Assembly: GCA_001414345.1 (NCBI GenBank) | Contig: LLCB01000115.1 | Span: 102,185 to 166,184, forward strand | Direction of reading: 5' to 3' | Origin: Hymenoscyphus infarciens | Taxonomy: Eukaryota > Ascomycota > Leotiomycetes > Helotiales > Helotiaceae | DNA: 64,000 bases | In this document: piece after piece, positions 23,544 to 36,420 of the stretch | How the letters are laid out: every line of letters starts with the position of its first letter | Numbering within the stretch: position 1 is the stretch's first letter | The notes under the pieces: model-generated | What the model was told of the DNA's origin: nothing | What the model saw: the letters and a program-made list of their open reading frames with translations, nothing else | The model's database searches: none | Made by a program: the position numbers and the translations under genes

Positions 23544-24541
23544 CAATTTCTTGGTTTTTCCTTGCTGAAATTGACCAAAAGGAAACACAGGAACGAATGG
23601 GATATAATTTAGGAGCCAAATTGTGGAATTGAAATCTCAGATGGGGGTTCTTGTCAAAAACGTTTAGACGGGAAGTAAAAGGAGTTAAATAATTACGTTG
23701 GCTTTGATTTGGCCGCTTTGACAACCCACTGGTATGAGTGCTCAGCTCGAATGGACATCCCTAAATCCTTTGAAATTCCTAACATAAGAGCGTGGCGGGT
23801 AATCATTAATGGCGTCCAGTAAAAATTGCTCATTGTTTGGTTTTGGGGGTTCAATATAAGGCTGAAACGCAAGAGCCGCAGTGAGCATTACATGATCTTA
23901 CTGGAAGGAAGCCACCCGTGCCTATTCTAAAAAAGACCAAGACTACCTACGGTTTTGTCCAATCTTAATAACTCAACAAGCCTCTTTTGAAGTATTTACC
24001 GCCATCGGGCTGCAGCCCTTCGGCCCTACAGCCGCAGAGTAATCAAACTTCCTAGTTGTGCAACCATCCATCTTTGCCCCTTTTATGGCCCCCGGATGCA
24101 GGTCCGTTCCTCACAGCCTCGCTGACAAGTCTCCTAATAGATTTGAAACTGATATACGAGTCTCTTCTAGCGCTAATTAAGATGATTGCATTCGAGTGGT
24201 TAACAAAATCTTGCAATCATCAGCTAGAAAGGCAATCGTGGTGTTAACAAATCTTGCGTCCGTGGCTATCTCGGCTATTTATATAGGGGTAAACTTATTT
24301 CCGTCCGGGATTAATTATAACCGGCTTCAGAAAATAAACATTCTTGAAGTTCAACATACCAATTCATTCCGAGTTCTTTTTTGAAACTGGCGGCTACTCC
24401 GTGCGTACACACACACTCTGATAAACATACTTGATTACATTTTAGAGAATACTCCCACTGTTGTGCGTAGCACTTTTAAGCTGGGAGTTGACCACAAATC
24501 GAGTTAGAAAAAAAAGGATAGTCAGTTAACTTTTGGAAGTC
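23544..24541. other. Intergenic region upstream of the AAA+ gene
   Basis: Normal base composition; presumably holds the AAA+ promoter (leftward). It contains the perfect 12-bp palindrome GGGCTGCAGCCC (24007-24018). A hairpin has 10-bp arms GATGATTGCA (24181-24190) and TGCAATCATC (24212-24221). Two similar GTTAAC-containing segments lie near 24198 and 24240. No gene was found. Confidence 0.5.
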
Positions 24542-24928
24542 ATGTCGAAGAAAGCAAGGGGCGAAGGAGAGTTAAAGACCCAGAAAGGAAAATTTCGTTC
24601 TCCCCAGACTTATGAAAGTTCGACAGAAAGTGGGAGGCGTGGTAACGTTCAACTGTTAGATCCGTTTGGCAGCTTTCTCGACTTCTGCAGCATGATGAAA
24701 GCGAACGGCTCTCTCAAGTCAGAGAAACTGTATAAATTGGCTTCACGATCGAAGATTAACTCGTTATCGAAACTAGATTACAACTGGATACAACAAGAAA
24801 AGTACCACGTGGCAGAGCATGATCTCACTCTGAACGAGACGTTTCTGTATTTTCAAAAAGGGGTTAAGAGGAGGGTTATACTAAGATGTCCTCCACGTGG
24901 AAATGCGCGATCAATAATGGTTGTGTGA
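24542..24928 (+). CDS. Hypothetical small protein (weak ORF)
   Basis: An uninterrupted 128-aa frame from ATG at 24542 to TGA at 24926. The product is basic (pI clearly high, many Lys/Arg) with no signal peptide, membrane segment or family motif I recognise. It stands alone between the AAA+ promoter region and a RIPed remnant, with no intron evident. Codon use is unremarkable. It may be a chance frame in unique DNA or a lineage-specific gene; nothing in the sequence decides this. Confidence 0.25.
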   Translation: MSKKARGEGELKTQKGKFRSPQTYESSTESGRRGNVQLLDPFGSFLDFCSMMKANGSLKSEKLYKLASRSKINSLSKLDYNWIQQEKYHVAEHDLTLNETFLYFQKGVKRRVILRCPPRGNARSIMVV

Positions 24929-25309
24929 GCTTTCTATAGAAGGCGCTTGGAAGACTTGACCTCACAAGAGTCAAGTCAAGCAGGTACACGTGAAAATGCC
25001 CCAAGACCAGAGGTTACAATTTCCTATTTGCCTTGTCTGAGACTTATTTCGCTTCATTACTGCTGCCGACAACCTCAGCCACCCCCCCCCCCCCCAAAAG
25101 TTGCAAAAACATCATGTGCTCTTATAACAACTAACACCGTGTATTGCTGACTCGACTACCCACTAAAAAAGAAAGATACAACTGGTAATCAATTTTTTGC
25201 TGACTTTCAGCTAACTTGGTAAAGTTTGTAACCAGAAGCTCTTGCGAATACATCAACATCTGCAGATGAAATGTCTAAAAGCCACGTTTACAGATTATTC
25301 CTCTTCACT
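24929..25309. other. Unique spacer with a poly(C) tract
   Basis: Contains a run of about 14 C at 25082-25095. No gene seen. Confidence 0.5.
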
Positions 25310-26340
25310 TTAATATATCTAATTTCTAGATATTAAAAGTTACTGCCGAAACAAAACCCACCTTTGCTTTAAAGACTATCAATTCTTACTAAATAATAAG
25401 ACTACTTATAAGAAAAGAGCTACTCTTTCTTTTCTCTTAGAATAAGGGAGCGACAGCCTAAACCTCTAACTTAATATCTAAATCCTTCGACTTCATACCT
25501 AGAAGTATATCTTCGTTACTACTATTATTATTTTTTAGTTTATAACGAAGGAAGAAAACCCTAGAACTAAAGAATAACTAGTAAAAATAGCGACCTTAGA
25601 CATCTTAAATGTTTTATATTAAGTCTACTATTGAAAACCATATTACGTAAAAAGCGGTGGGATAGTTAACAGCGGCTATTAAAATTGCTTATATAGTAGA
25701 AAGCGATTATAAGACAGATTCTCCTTAAATATAATCGGAACGGATTAGACTACTATAAGCCCTCTATTTATCTATGCTTATACCTCCTCTACTGTTTAAG
25801 CTTCTATTAAACCACCTCGAAGAGTTTAAGTAAGAAGCTATACGTGCCTAAGCAGATTGAAAGGAGGAGGGCGGTTCGGGTTCCGATCTTTAAGAGTAGA
25901 CGAGAAGATATTAAAATTCTTGTCGGAAGACATAATAGAAAGCGTCTAATTATAGTAAGCGTATAAAATCAGATTTAAAGGTAGAAGCATATTAACTAAC
26001 AAACATGGCCAAAATCCAAAGCTACCGTCGAAAGGAACTCTACCGAAACACTCTTAATATGCGAGAGGGTACACAGGACAGTTTTTTCTTTAGGGTAAAC
26101 TAGTAGAATAAGCTAGTAGTCTAATCTACACTGTATACTACACAGCTGGGTTATGTTAATTAAAATTGAGCTCGCTTAACTTCCTCAGCTTTAAGTCTAC
26201 TCTCAATCTCAGGGACAAACCAAGTTTTATTCTAGGACTCCGCAGATTCGAGAAGCCAAAAATGGAGAATGTTAGAAAAGGAGAGTATAAGAGGGAGCTA
26301 CACCCTATACAGTAATATAGTAGAATATGATGTGTTAACT
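25310..26340. repeat. Partly RIPed repeat remnant inside the gene island
   Basis: AT content rises and CpA/TpG fall between about 25.3 and 26.3 kb, more mildly than in the large blocks. Plus-strand frames are broken by many TAA/TAG codons. I could not name the element, and neither terminal repeats nor target duplications were found. Confidence 0.45.
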
Positions 26341-29300
26341 TTTAACTTTTGAGACCCACGGACTGAAGCAACAACAGAGAGGAGAGAAATTCCAATCTCC
26401 TATCCTATCAGCTGTCTATAACCCATAAGTAGATCCTTACAAATGAAGGATCAATACAAGAGTAACACCAAAATGGATCCTTGCGATTACTCGGAGTCGC
26501 AAGACCCTCAAGGAAAACCCAAATAAGTCGTAGAATTCTTCTCAAGATATTAAACATCTCTTAATTCGCAAAACACCCCACCTCCCCTCTAAGCAAGACT
26601 TTCAGTCTAGCATTATCAAAACCTCGAAGCTACCATCGATTCCAGAACTACCGTCGAAACTATCCATAATATTTGATCTCTAAAACAACCTCGAGCTGTT
26701 CCTTTTTTTTACCCAATGGACAACCACAACATCGAGAGAAGCTCTAGAACTATTCTTGCCTCTTCAGTGCTTTACGAACCCGATCAGCTTCCCCCATGCT
26801 TTGCCGAATGGCGACATCAATAATGCTGTATTTACCTTATTACATTTTAGCTCATTGAGTGTTTTATCTTAACAAAAGACTCGATATTCTATACATAGAA
26901 GCAAGAAATCCCAGCCCAGAAGCCCCAGGAAGGTCTATGAAGGGTTAGAAGAACCAAGAATTCGATTCCCTTGACGATAACGAACCCCTCTCCTCATACT
27001 TGAGGGTGTCGAGGTTGCAGAGAGAACAAGAGACTAAATGAAGCCTGTTCTTCTTTTCTTTTCCCTTTCCTAACCAAGCGAAACCAACTCTTGAGATCCA
27101 CAAGGAAGGAAGGAACGAGTAACAATTTCAGCGAAAAGTAATTCCTCCCCTCTAGAGAACATATGTATCCTCATTCTGCTCACTCTTCCCCTCATTCCCG
27201 TGGTTGGCTAAGATATCTCGAGCCCCTAACGTCTACCGAGAAGATAAAAAGCGATCAGTTTAACACCAAACTCACAGTCCAAAAAACACCAACCAGCTTA
27301 CCCCCAACCCTCCATCACTCCCAAAAACCCTTACCAATTCCAATAACGTAACACAAATGATCATGATCCCCCGACCTCACCACCCGTCGCACTCAATCCG
27401 CCCTGCCAAGCGAACCGAAACATCCCCTACGCCCCTCCCGTCACCGCCAAGCGAACTCCCAAAACTGCCGACGAGAATCCTGGGCAGGGGAATCCCTCAA
27501 TAAAACTGGAAAATAAGGACCAGGTCAGGGTAGAATCAGTACACCGCCAAGAGATCTCCAATGATAAGCCAAGACTTGAGATATAACGACTTTGAGATAT
27601 GGGGAGGGGGGGGGAGTGATCGATGCCCGCCAAGCTTTTATGTAACGACGATCGAGGGATCGATGTTGGTTAAGTGCCAGTGAGTGCTTAGGTTAAAAGA
27701 GAGGGACGAAAAAGGTCCAGACCTCGAAGACTTGGACGCACTTCCTGCTTACTATTCCACAAAACCACAGCACAAATGGAAATACCAAAGTACGAAAGCA
27801 CAGAGATGCAGAGATGGAGGACAACCTCAAAGTTTTGTACAAGGAGTCAAGGACCGCTACTTCTCAAACCAACTGCCCCCTAAAACCCCAAAATCAGGAG
27901 AATGCAGAGTCCAGAGAAGCGGTGAACCAACAAATCCCCGACGAAAGAATGTCTTAAAAATATGACTTTAGGAAACACAAGGAGGATTTGTGGGGAAGAA
28001 AGAGAAACACAAAGGAAAATGTAACACTTACACCAAAAGAGAGACTTGACTCCAAAAGCAAGGTGTCCCCTCGCAAGTCTGACAAAACCGCTAGTTAGTT
28101 GCCGTCCTCCCGATCCTTGGGGTAAAGAGTGAGTGAGGAACTAGTTAGAAAGGGCAATACACGCTGCTTTACCCAGTAAATGTCTCCCATCCCAACCACA
28201 ACTCTTGCAGAAGTGAAATCTAACATACCTTCCCATAACCCCCCTCTGCAGGCCTAACTCGATGGGACCGAACAAATCATTTGATACCATCCCCGCCGTG
28301 GGCGTCCTCAACGTGTCGCTCTCATTCTTACCAACGCCCAAATGCCGGATTTCCCATCCGTCCCCCCATATCTTGACACGAAGAAATCAAAGATTGGTCC
28401 CCTCCCTTCCAAAATCAAGCTCCAAGAAAATCCCGCATGCAAGAAACCCAAGGAATCGATTGATTTGGTCGATCGACACACCAACCACTAATACAAAAAA
28501 TATCTCCTCCCATTCGTTGGAGCCATCCACGAAATGAACGCCAACTTTGACCAAGGAACCGGGCTGAGAATTTCAAGCTTTCGGGGAAGCAAAGCCAAGA
28601 CCACTTGAGGCTCCCATCTTCCCGGGGATGTCGCCGATGTTCACTGGATCAGGGAGTTGATATATAGTTTTCTCCGGAAAAGCAGGCAGAGGTTCCTGAT
28701 ATGTGTTGAGGGTATGGAAAGTCCAACATGCATCAACTGAGTCGTAACAATCAGCAAGCCAGCCAACTCAACCACTTCGATTCATTACCCAGCCGAGTCG
28801 AGCCTGCATTTGTTGGGTTCCCCCACGGGTTCACACAACGGCCAAATGACAAAACCCCTCAACTAAACAGTAAGCCATCTCCCCTTCATTCGCACCATTC
28901 CAAACAATCCCTGTGAAAAAAGACCTCCCATTGCAGCGTGCGTTTCAATACTGCAACAAGAAAATCTTCTTCTCCAGAGACCAGCGCCATACCTCGAGAG
29001 AGAGAGAGAGAGAGAGGCGTCCGATTCTCACCAACGAGAAACCTTTTCCACAAAGGCCGCGTCAATGAGTGTAACACAGAAAAAACCGAAAACAGACATC
29101 ACCCACGCGACGATCTGCATAGGTGAAATGCACAACTCTATGGTCCTTCCAATCCAAGGCTGTCTGTCGGCTCCAAATCCCACGTCGACCCAGATTCCCC
29201 ACGTACGAACCTTCCCCGTATTATGAATAGAAACAGGAGAAAAAAGACCCGAAAGGTGCAAAGAGAAGATCAAACACACCGACTCGCCGTACCCCGTATT

Positions 29301-30840
29301 CACAGTCAAGTGGTTGGAGAGTTTCCAACTGAAGGCTGGCTGGCTTGCTGGCAGGTTACGCGACTGACGATGGTGGTGCATCGAGGCATCTGCACTGCAG
29401 ACGGCGTAAATCCCTCATACCTACCTACTAGTAATCCAAATTAGAAATGAGCGCGTGACCACCTACCTGCCTCTCAACAACGTGGGGGCTCGGTTCCGTT
29501 CCGTCAATCTCGCTTTCTTCAACTTGACATCCTAAAACCAAATCATCCAGAACTTGCCACAAAAATATATGAGGCTCTTGACCTCTATACTCCTCTCCAC
29601 CATAATATTAAGCCTAAGCCAAGATCTTCCAAACACCAAACTCAAACTAGCTGATCCGCTTAACCGCCAGAGAAAGGCCGTAAATAACGTGATGAGGCAA
29701 TATATCCAGTCCAGGATTGGATGGAGGCGTTTCTTCGTTTCTTGGCTGCAACCCAATCACGAATAGCTTCCTGCACCACTCCACGATCTGGCTGCATCGA
29801 GCAAGGTGCAGCCCCATATCTCGACGTTGAAAACCCTGTCAAACCCGCGTAAGCGAAGGCTTGGAAAACGCCCAGCGGGAGGAATTCCGCGTTATATGCA
29901 GTTATATAAAAATTTTCTGCAGGGCGTGGGGATGCTCGCTTCGATTTTCATATTTTTATATTTCATTTTTCATTTTTCATAACTTGAGGTTTGTCGTTGT
30001 CGTTGTCGTTGTCGTTTGGAGTAGAAATCCAAAAAACAATCATTCCTTTCTCCGGCGGAAATTGGAGACGCGGAATAATGGAGACAGGTTGCTTGAAACA
30101 GAAACGCCAAAGATGGGGGAAAAGAGAGGCACATACCGACCTCCTTTCCCCGGGATCGGATCAAAGCTTAGACGTGTTTTCAACCAGCAGGCAGGGGAAG
30201 AAAAAAAACCCCTTGATAAAAGGCGCCATAGCCGTGACTTGTATTTTGGGAAATGCCGCGCCGGGTCTGGACTCTGAATTTTATCATGCGGGCTTATCTT
30301 TTTCGGTGGGATGGCTGAAGAGAATGTTTAGTTGGAATGGAAGAAGCAGATGTACTTAAGAATGTCAAGGTAAGATCTTACTTCCCAGACGTTGGGAAAC
30401 TAAGGATGCACTCGACTCGTTGTCGTTGAAGCGGAGATAATGAGGCATTTCTGATTGAACAACACAACAACAACCAGGAGCACCTGTCAAGAAAAGATGG
30501 ATATCAAAAATGGATCCCGCATCGGAGATCATGTCCTCCCGCTGAAAGTAAAGAAAGGCTGGGGAGTAAGTACTGAGGTGGGGTGGGGTGGGGGCTTCTC
30601 ATCGCCTCAAAACCAAGGCGGAGAGTGGGAAAATGAAAGAAACCCCGCCACGCCAGTCGCTCGCTGCTTTACCCGAATCCGCGATATCAAAAAGCCCGCA
30701 TTTCCATACTCCAAAACCCACCCACATATAGACATCGATCCCGGAAAGCGTCCATCCATCATGTAGGTAGGTAAGTGGTGGCTCCAAAACCAGAGGCGGA
30801 GAAATGACTAGGTAGATAGAACCACAGAAACATAACGAGA
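26341..30840. other. 4.5-kb non-RIPed region without a recognisable gene
   Basis: Base composition like the genic islands, with CpA and TpG common, but only short frames lacking family features. It has local low-complexity tracts: G-rich at 27601-27616, (GA)n at 28999-29016, and GTTGTC repeats at 29993-30014. It may be regulatory or UTR sequence of a gene interrupted by the 31-36 kb insertion, or a decayed gene. Confidence 0.5.
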
Positions 30841-31481
30841 ATTCTAAGTATAAATTATTTTCCTATTATCAGAAAATCGGAGAAAGTGGTTAGTTAGTTT
30901 ACCTTGACATAATTACGTTGATCCTACTAGTACTGCTTAATTAATATAAAAAGTAAAGTAAAGAAAACTATATTAAATTAAATTATATTAAATCAAATCA
31001 AACTACATAAATATTTCATAAGAATTAAATACTAAAGTAGAGTGAAATAAGACATCCACGCTTTATCTTAATACTGAAAAAGCTAAGCTTCTTACAACTC
31101 ACCGTAGCAAATGCAAGTCTAGTTCGTAATTACTCCACTCAAAAAGCAGTTGAAATGTCGGCCGGCAGTCTTTGAGACCCTCTCTCGCGTATCTAAGACA
31201 GGGGAGGGAAAGAACGGAGAAACTCCCGCGGAAATATAATATTAATAAACTCTATTTTTAATATAAAGTCATATCCTCCGAGATAGAATAGAAAGAAAGA
31301 AAGTGGTTTTCTTATATTATAAAGGTTGGAGTTTAGTAAGTATTAAGAGGTTATATAATATACTACTTAGTACTCTTAAAAAACGAGATAGAAAGTATCT
31401 AAAGAGAAGAGGAGAGAAGAGAAGAGGAGAGAAGAGAAGAGGAGAGGAGTAAGAAGTTAAAACCTAAACTAGGACGCCTAG
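30841..31481. other. AT-rich transition with a 15-bp purine tandem repeat
   Basis: Base composition shifts to AT-rich at about 30.85 kb. At 31407-31450 the unit AAGAGGAGAGAAGAG is repeated about three times. A short GC-richer patch (31085-31230) shows no coding signal. Confidence 0.5.
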
Positions 31482-31799
31482 TATAATAGTATACCGTTAT
31501 CCTAGACAGCTAAGAGTACCTGCTATATATAAGGTTTTAGTAGTTATTATTTTATATTATCTATTTTAGAAAGGTTACGTAGGTTTAGGCTTTTATATTA
31601 GCCGACGTATAACGTTAGTCGGTTTTAGACTCTTTTATATAGTCTAAACCTCTTATATATAGCAGCCTACTCTCCTAGAGTTAGAAAAGGCTAGTTTAGC
31701 CTTTTCTTCTATATTAGAGCCTAGTATTTATATACGTTATTTTACTAAACGTACTTCTATATATCTCTTCTATAGTTATATATATTTCATACTATTATA
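31482..31799 (+). repeat. 5' LTR of copy 3
   Basis: 318 bp, from TATAATAG to CTATTATA, homologous to 35720-36037. Confidence 0.86.
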
Positions 31800-33141
31800 T
31801 AAAAAGGCTAAACTCTTCTTCGCTAGTAATAGCTTAAATAATATCTCTTTTAAGCTTTTTATTACTTCTTTTATTTTAAATTCAAAGTCGATAATATACC
31901 TATTTCGCTTTAAGCTAGAATTAGACTAGAAAGATAATATTCTTAAATAGCTAGGTAATTAGAGACTACTTAGATAGCTAGTAATACTAGGGTTTAGTAT
32001 CTATATAGATAGCTAGTAAAAATCGTATTATAGACACGTTAAGAGATTAGAATACGCTAAGTGTTTCTAAGAATCCTAATAACTCTCTTAGTATAGAGAA
32101 TACTACTCTAGATTTAGTAAATAAGTCGATATACTATAGTTATCGCGAAGGCTTCCGAATCTAATCTTACCTCTCTCTCTCTAAATCGATATCTTCGAAA
32201 TATCGGAACTAGTTCCGCTACGAGGCGTTAAACGACCTTCTAGGGCTACCTCTCTTTCTAAAAGACACCTCTCTAAACCCTTTCTGAATTATACTCGTAT
32301 ACTAAGATCTAGAAGATTCTAAAGAAATAATAACAGTTAAAGAGACTAGTAAGACTTCTCAAATATAGATAATATATAGAAGAGATAGTAGTATATAAAG
32401 AATAAAACGATTAGTTAGAGAGATAGAGGATAAAATTACAAGCGAACTCTAAAGTTAATAACTTAAAAAACACTTCGCCTCTAAACTCTCTCTAATCTAA
32501 CTCTCTTTCGAACCTTCGTTTAAACCCTTCTTTACTTTTAAAGTTCTAATTCAGACCTCTTTTACTTAAGAGACATAGCTACCTCTAATACCTTCTAACT
32601 TATATAATATAGTATCGAAGCCTCTTCGAATACTCTCTAACCTTAACGAAAAAGTAAGATATCTAAAAAGATTAAACCTTTAAAATAATAGTATTTTACT
32701 TATATACTAATAATAGAAGATATTAGTATAAGATAGAGTCTATATAAATACTAACTACTACGGTTTACCTCTAATATATAAAGCTCTTATTTAAGGTATA
32801 ATAACTAGACTAGCTAGGAACTACTTAGAGCCTAGATACGAGTTAGAGTTAGTTTAGAATACTTTCTAAGATTAAAAAGAGATAGTTGCCTTTTTAGATA
32901 CTTACTTTTTAACTAGTTATAAGATAGAGGATACTTGAAACGCTTTCAAATCCTTATAATTAGATAACGAAGATATTAAATTTAGTTCTACTACGAAGCG
33001 TTAAGCGATAACCCTCTTCTAGAGCTACTTCTCTTTTTGAAAGACTCTTTGAACTCTCTTTAATTATACCTATATACTAAGACTTAGAAGATCTTAATAA
33101 AATAATAAAATAATAAGTAAGACTTCTTAAATATAGATAAT

Positions 33142-33777
33142 TATAACGGTATACCGTCTTATATAGCCGAGATTATATAGTATATACTATATATATAAGG
33201 TTTTAGTAGTTGTTGTTTTATATTATCTAATTTAGGAAGGTTATATACGTCTATACGTCTGTCCGGACTTTTAGACGTACTTTATAGAGTTTAGGCTTTT
33301 GTATTAGCTAATATATATCGTTGTTCGGTTTCGTACCTCTTTTTATCGTCTAAACCTCTTGTATATAGTAGCCTACTCTCCTAGAGTTAGAAAAGGCTAG
33401 TTTAGCCTTTTTATATAATAGTACGAAATACACACAACTATAGAAGATGTATATAAGAGTGCGTTTAGCAGAATGACGTATGTAAATACTAGGCTCTGAT
33501 ACGGAAGAAAAGGCTAAACTAGCCTTTTCTGACTCTAGGAGAGTAGGCTGCTATATATAAGAGGTTCGGATAACAAAAAGGGGTACGAAACCGAACAACG
33601 ACATACGTCGGCTAATACAAAAGCCTGAACTCTATAAAGTACGTCCGAAAGTCCGGACGGACGTACGGACGTACGTAACCTTCCTAAATTAGATAATATA
33701 AAATAATAACTACTGAAACCTTATATATATAGCATATGCTATATAATCTCGGCTATATAGGACGGCATGCTATTATA
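33142..33777. mobile_element. Fold-back element made of two head-to-head LTRs
   Basis: The left arm (33142 to about 33405) is the reverse complement of the right arm (about 33415-33777). Each is an LTR of the same family as copies 1-4 and still carries the palindromic CCGGAC/GTCCGG region. A perfect 5-bp duplication ATAAT (33137-33141 and 33778-33782) flanks the whole structure, so it inserted as one unit. It is less RIPed than its host, since CpG and CpA are retained. It is not known to encode anything. Confidence 0.8.
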
Positions 33778-35719
33778 ATAATATATAGATAAGATAGAGA
33801 TATAAAAATAAAGAATAAATAATTAGTTAGATAAGATAGATATAATTATAAGTAAACTTTAAAGTTAATAACTTAAAAAATACTCTATCTTTAAACTCTT
33901 ACTAATCTAACTCTTCTTTACTTTTATATCTGAATTTAGACCTCTTTCGCTTAAGAGACGCTACTACTTCTAATACCTTTCTACTACTTCCTAACTCTTA
34001 AATTAGATATAAATCAGTTAAAATATACTTTCTATTAAGACTAAAGAAGTAAGCTCTTAGCTAAGTTATTACTGTTAATTCTAACTAAATATTATTTAAA
34101 AGAGATAGAAGTAGAATTAAGATAAGATTACGTTAAAGAAACTTTTACTAACTTTAAAAGATTACTTTTCGAGTATAGCTATACTTAGAGAGAGACTAGA
34201 ATCGGAACACTTCTTCTATATATAGGATATATACCTTAGCTTTAAAATGCGTCTGCTACGCTTAAGAGACGCTAGAATTATAACTTTAGATAAAAAGAGA
34301 CACTAAAGTACTAAATATTTAGAAATAACCACGCTTATTAATATTAGCACTTTAGTTTAAAATACCTCTTCTTTCTTATCTAATTTAGCTTTAAACTCCT
34401 TATAATCTAATAGTAACTCTTTTTCTAAAATTAGAAGATAAATAAGTCTTTAAGTACCTTAAAGAGAATAAGATAGCCTACGAGCCTAAGTAATATAGTT
34501 TCTACGATAGTACTAATAAATATTATACTTAAAACTATACTCTCTTTTTGTTATCTTAAATATTAGACAGTATTTATAACTTTGGTATTAACTCTTTTAA
34601 CTAGCTAAAACTACTTCTTTTATTCTCTCTAGATACTCGAATAATTTAAACTTTAATAACTTAGCTATAACCTTGTCTTTAACTAGCTAAAACTATCTCT
34701 TTATTATCTTAAACTTTAGATAATATTTTCAACTTTAACAAATTCAATAACAACTTCGCCTTTAACTAGCTAAAACTCCTTCTTTTATTATCTTAAACTT
34801 TAGATAGTATTTTTAATATTTAGTAATAACTAGGTATTAAGTTTATTTAACTAGCTAAAACTCCTTCTTTTATTATTCTAAACTTTAAATAGTAAGATAA
34901 CTTTAGTAATAACTTCGCTTTTAACTAGCTAAAACTATATCTTTTATTATCCTAAACTTTAGATAACGAAACTCTAATAACTTAGCTATAACTTCACCTT
35001 CGACTAGCTAAAACCCTACTAACTCTAGTAAAGAGTCTTATATTCTTTACTTTCTTTTTACTCTTAGCTAGGCTAGAAGTCCTTTTTTCACTTTTTAAAT
35101 TCGAATTAGATATAAATCAGTACGCTCTTAAAGTAAGCTCTTAACTAAGTTATTACTACTAATTATAACTAAACGACTTCTAACTCTATTTCACTTTCAA
35201 CTTTTAAACTTTTTCAAACCTATACTCTTTTTTATTCGAATTTAAATCAGATACGAATCAGTACGCTCTTAAAGTGAACTCTTAGCTAAGTTATTACTAC
35301 CTTTTAACTAAACAACTTCCGACTCTACTCTAAATTCACTTTCGACTCTACTTTAAACTTTTTCTAATTTTACTTTAAACTTTAAACTTTCTCTAACCTA
35401 CTAGATAGATTAGACTACACTCTTTTAGTAGACGTAAATACTTACCTTTAATATTAAAGGATTAGAAACGAAGTCTCTTTATAAGTATCTATAGTTATAA
35501 TTTAGACTTAAAATCGATATCTTAATATCTCGTCTTACTTATAACTAATTTTTAATAAACAAAGTATCTTTAAACTAGGTTAGCTATAATTTAGATCACC
35601 TTCTCGCTTATAATAAAATTAATAAAATATAACGAATATAATAACTTATACTATCTCGATTTAACCTTAAATAATAAAAGAGAGAAGACTTAAGATAAGT
35701 CTTTTTTAAGAGAGAGAGA

Positions 35720-36037
35720 TATAATAGTATACTATTATCCTAGATAGCTAGGAGTATCTACTATATATAAGGTTTTAGTAGTTATTATCTTATATTATCT
35801 ATTTTAGAAAGGTTATATAGGTTCAGGCTTTTATATTAGCTAACGTATAACGTTAGTCGGTTTCGAACTCTTTTATATAGTTTAAACCTCTTATATATAG
35901 TAGTCTACTCTTCTAGAGTTAGAAAAGGCTAGTTTAGCCTTTTCTTCTATATTAGAGCCTAGTATTTATATACGTTATTCTACTAAACGCACTTCTATAT
36001 ACCTCTTCTATAGTTATATATATTTCGTACTATTATA
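35720..36037 (+). repeat. 3' LTR of copy 3
   Basis: 318 bp; polypurine tract immediately before it and target duplication CTTAG immediately after. Confidence 0.86.
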
Positions 36038-36420
36038 CTTAGTTTAGAAAAGGCGGCTAGGCTACTTAGTATATTCTATTAAGTGAGATATCTATAGAAT
36101 ATATAGAAATACTTCTATTATTTATTTATTTTTATTATTTTTTAGAGGTATTTTACTAGTATTATATCTTCTCTATATTATCGAGTAAGTAGAGAAGATA
36201 CGCGGTCCTAAGGTTCTTCTTAGTCTCCCCCGCTATCTATCTTATTACTAGCTTGTAGTGGGATTAGATTAGCTTGGATTAGAGTCTTTAGATATCGAAT
36301 TCGCCTTATGAGAGGAATCTCGTAACGATCTATCTATATACTATAGTTCTAGTATAAAAGATCGGTTACTCGGCATAAACACATGTATAGTACGTTATTA
36401 TATCCATTACCTCGACCCGA
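36038..36420. other. RIPed flank of LTR copy 3, unidentified
   Basis: AT-rich to about 36.2 kb, then grading into normal DNA. No recognisable feature. Confidence 0.45.

Larger units (their letters stand above)
31482..36037 (+). mobile_element. LTR retrotransposon copy 3 with internal duplication and nested fold-back element
   Basis: LTRs are 31482-31799 and 35720-36037 (318 bp each), with polypurine tract AAGAGAGAGAGA at 35708-35719. The flanks CCTAG (31477-31481) and CTTAG (36038-36042) are a 5-bp target duplication differing by one C-to-T change. The interior is longer than in copy 2 for two reasons. A segment starting near 32210 is repeated near 32986, and a 636-bp fold-back element sits at 33142-33777. 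Before the 3' LTR, 34560-35030 holds six or more degenerate repeats around AACTAGCTAAAACT. It is dead, with no open frame. Confidence 0.86.

Noticed and set aside
23544..23588. Longer N-terminus of the AAA+ protein starting at 23588
   Set aside because: That position is a GTG codon, not ATG. An upstream exon joined by splicing to 23573 would change the frame and stop early.
24947..25150. 67-codon frame with a poly-proline run
   Set aside because: Starts with TTG, and its proline run comes from the poly(C) tract.
27684..28537. Short plus-strand frames of 91-93 codons
   Set aside because: Low complexity, unsupported, and no recognisable domain.
29028..29381. 117-codon minus-strand frame in the gene-poor region
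   Set aside because: No homology-like features, competing frames on the other strand, and no intron or start support.
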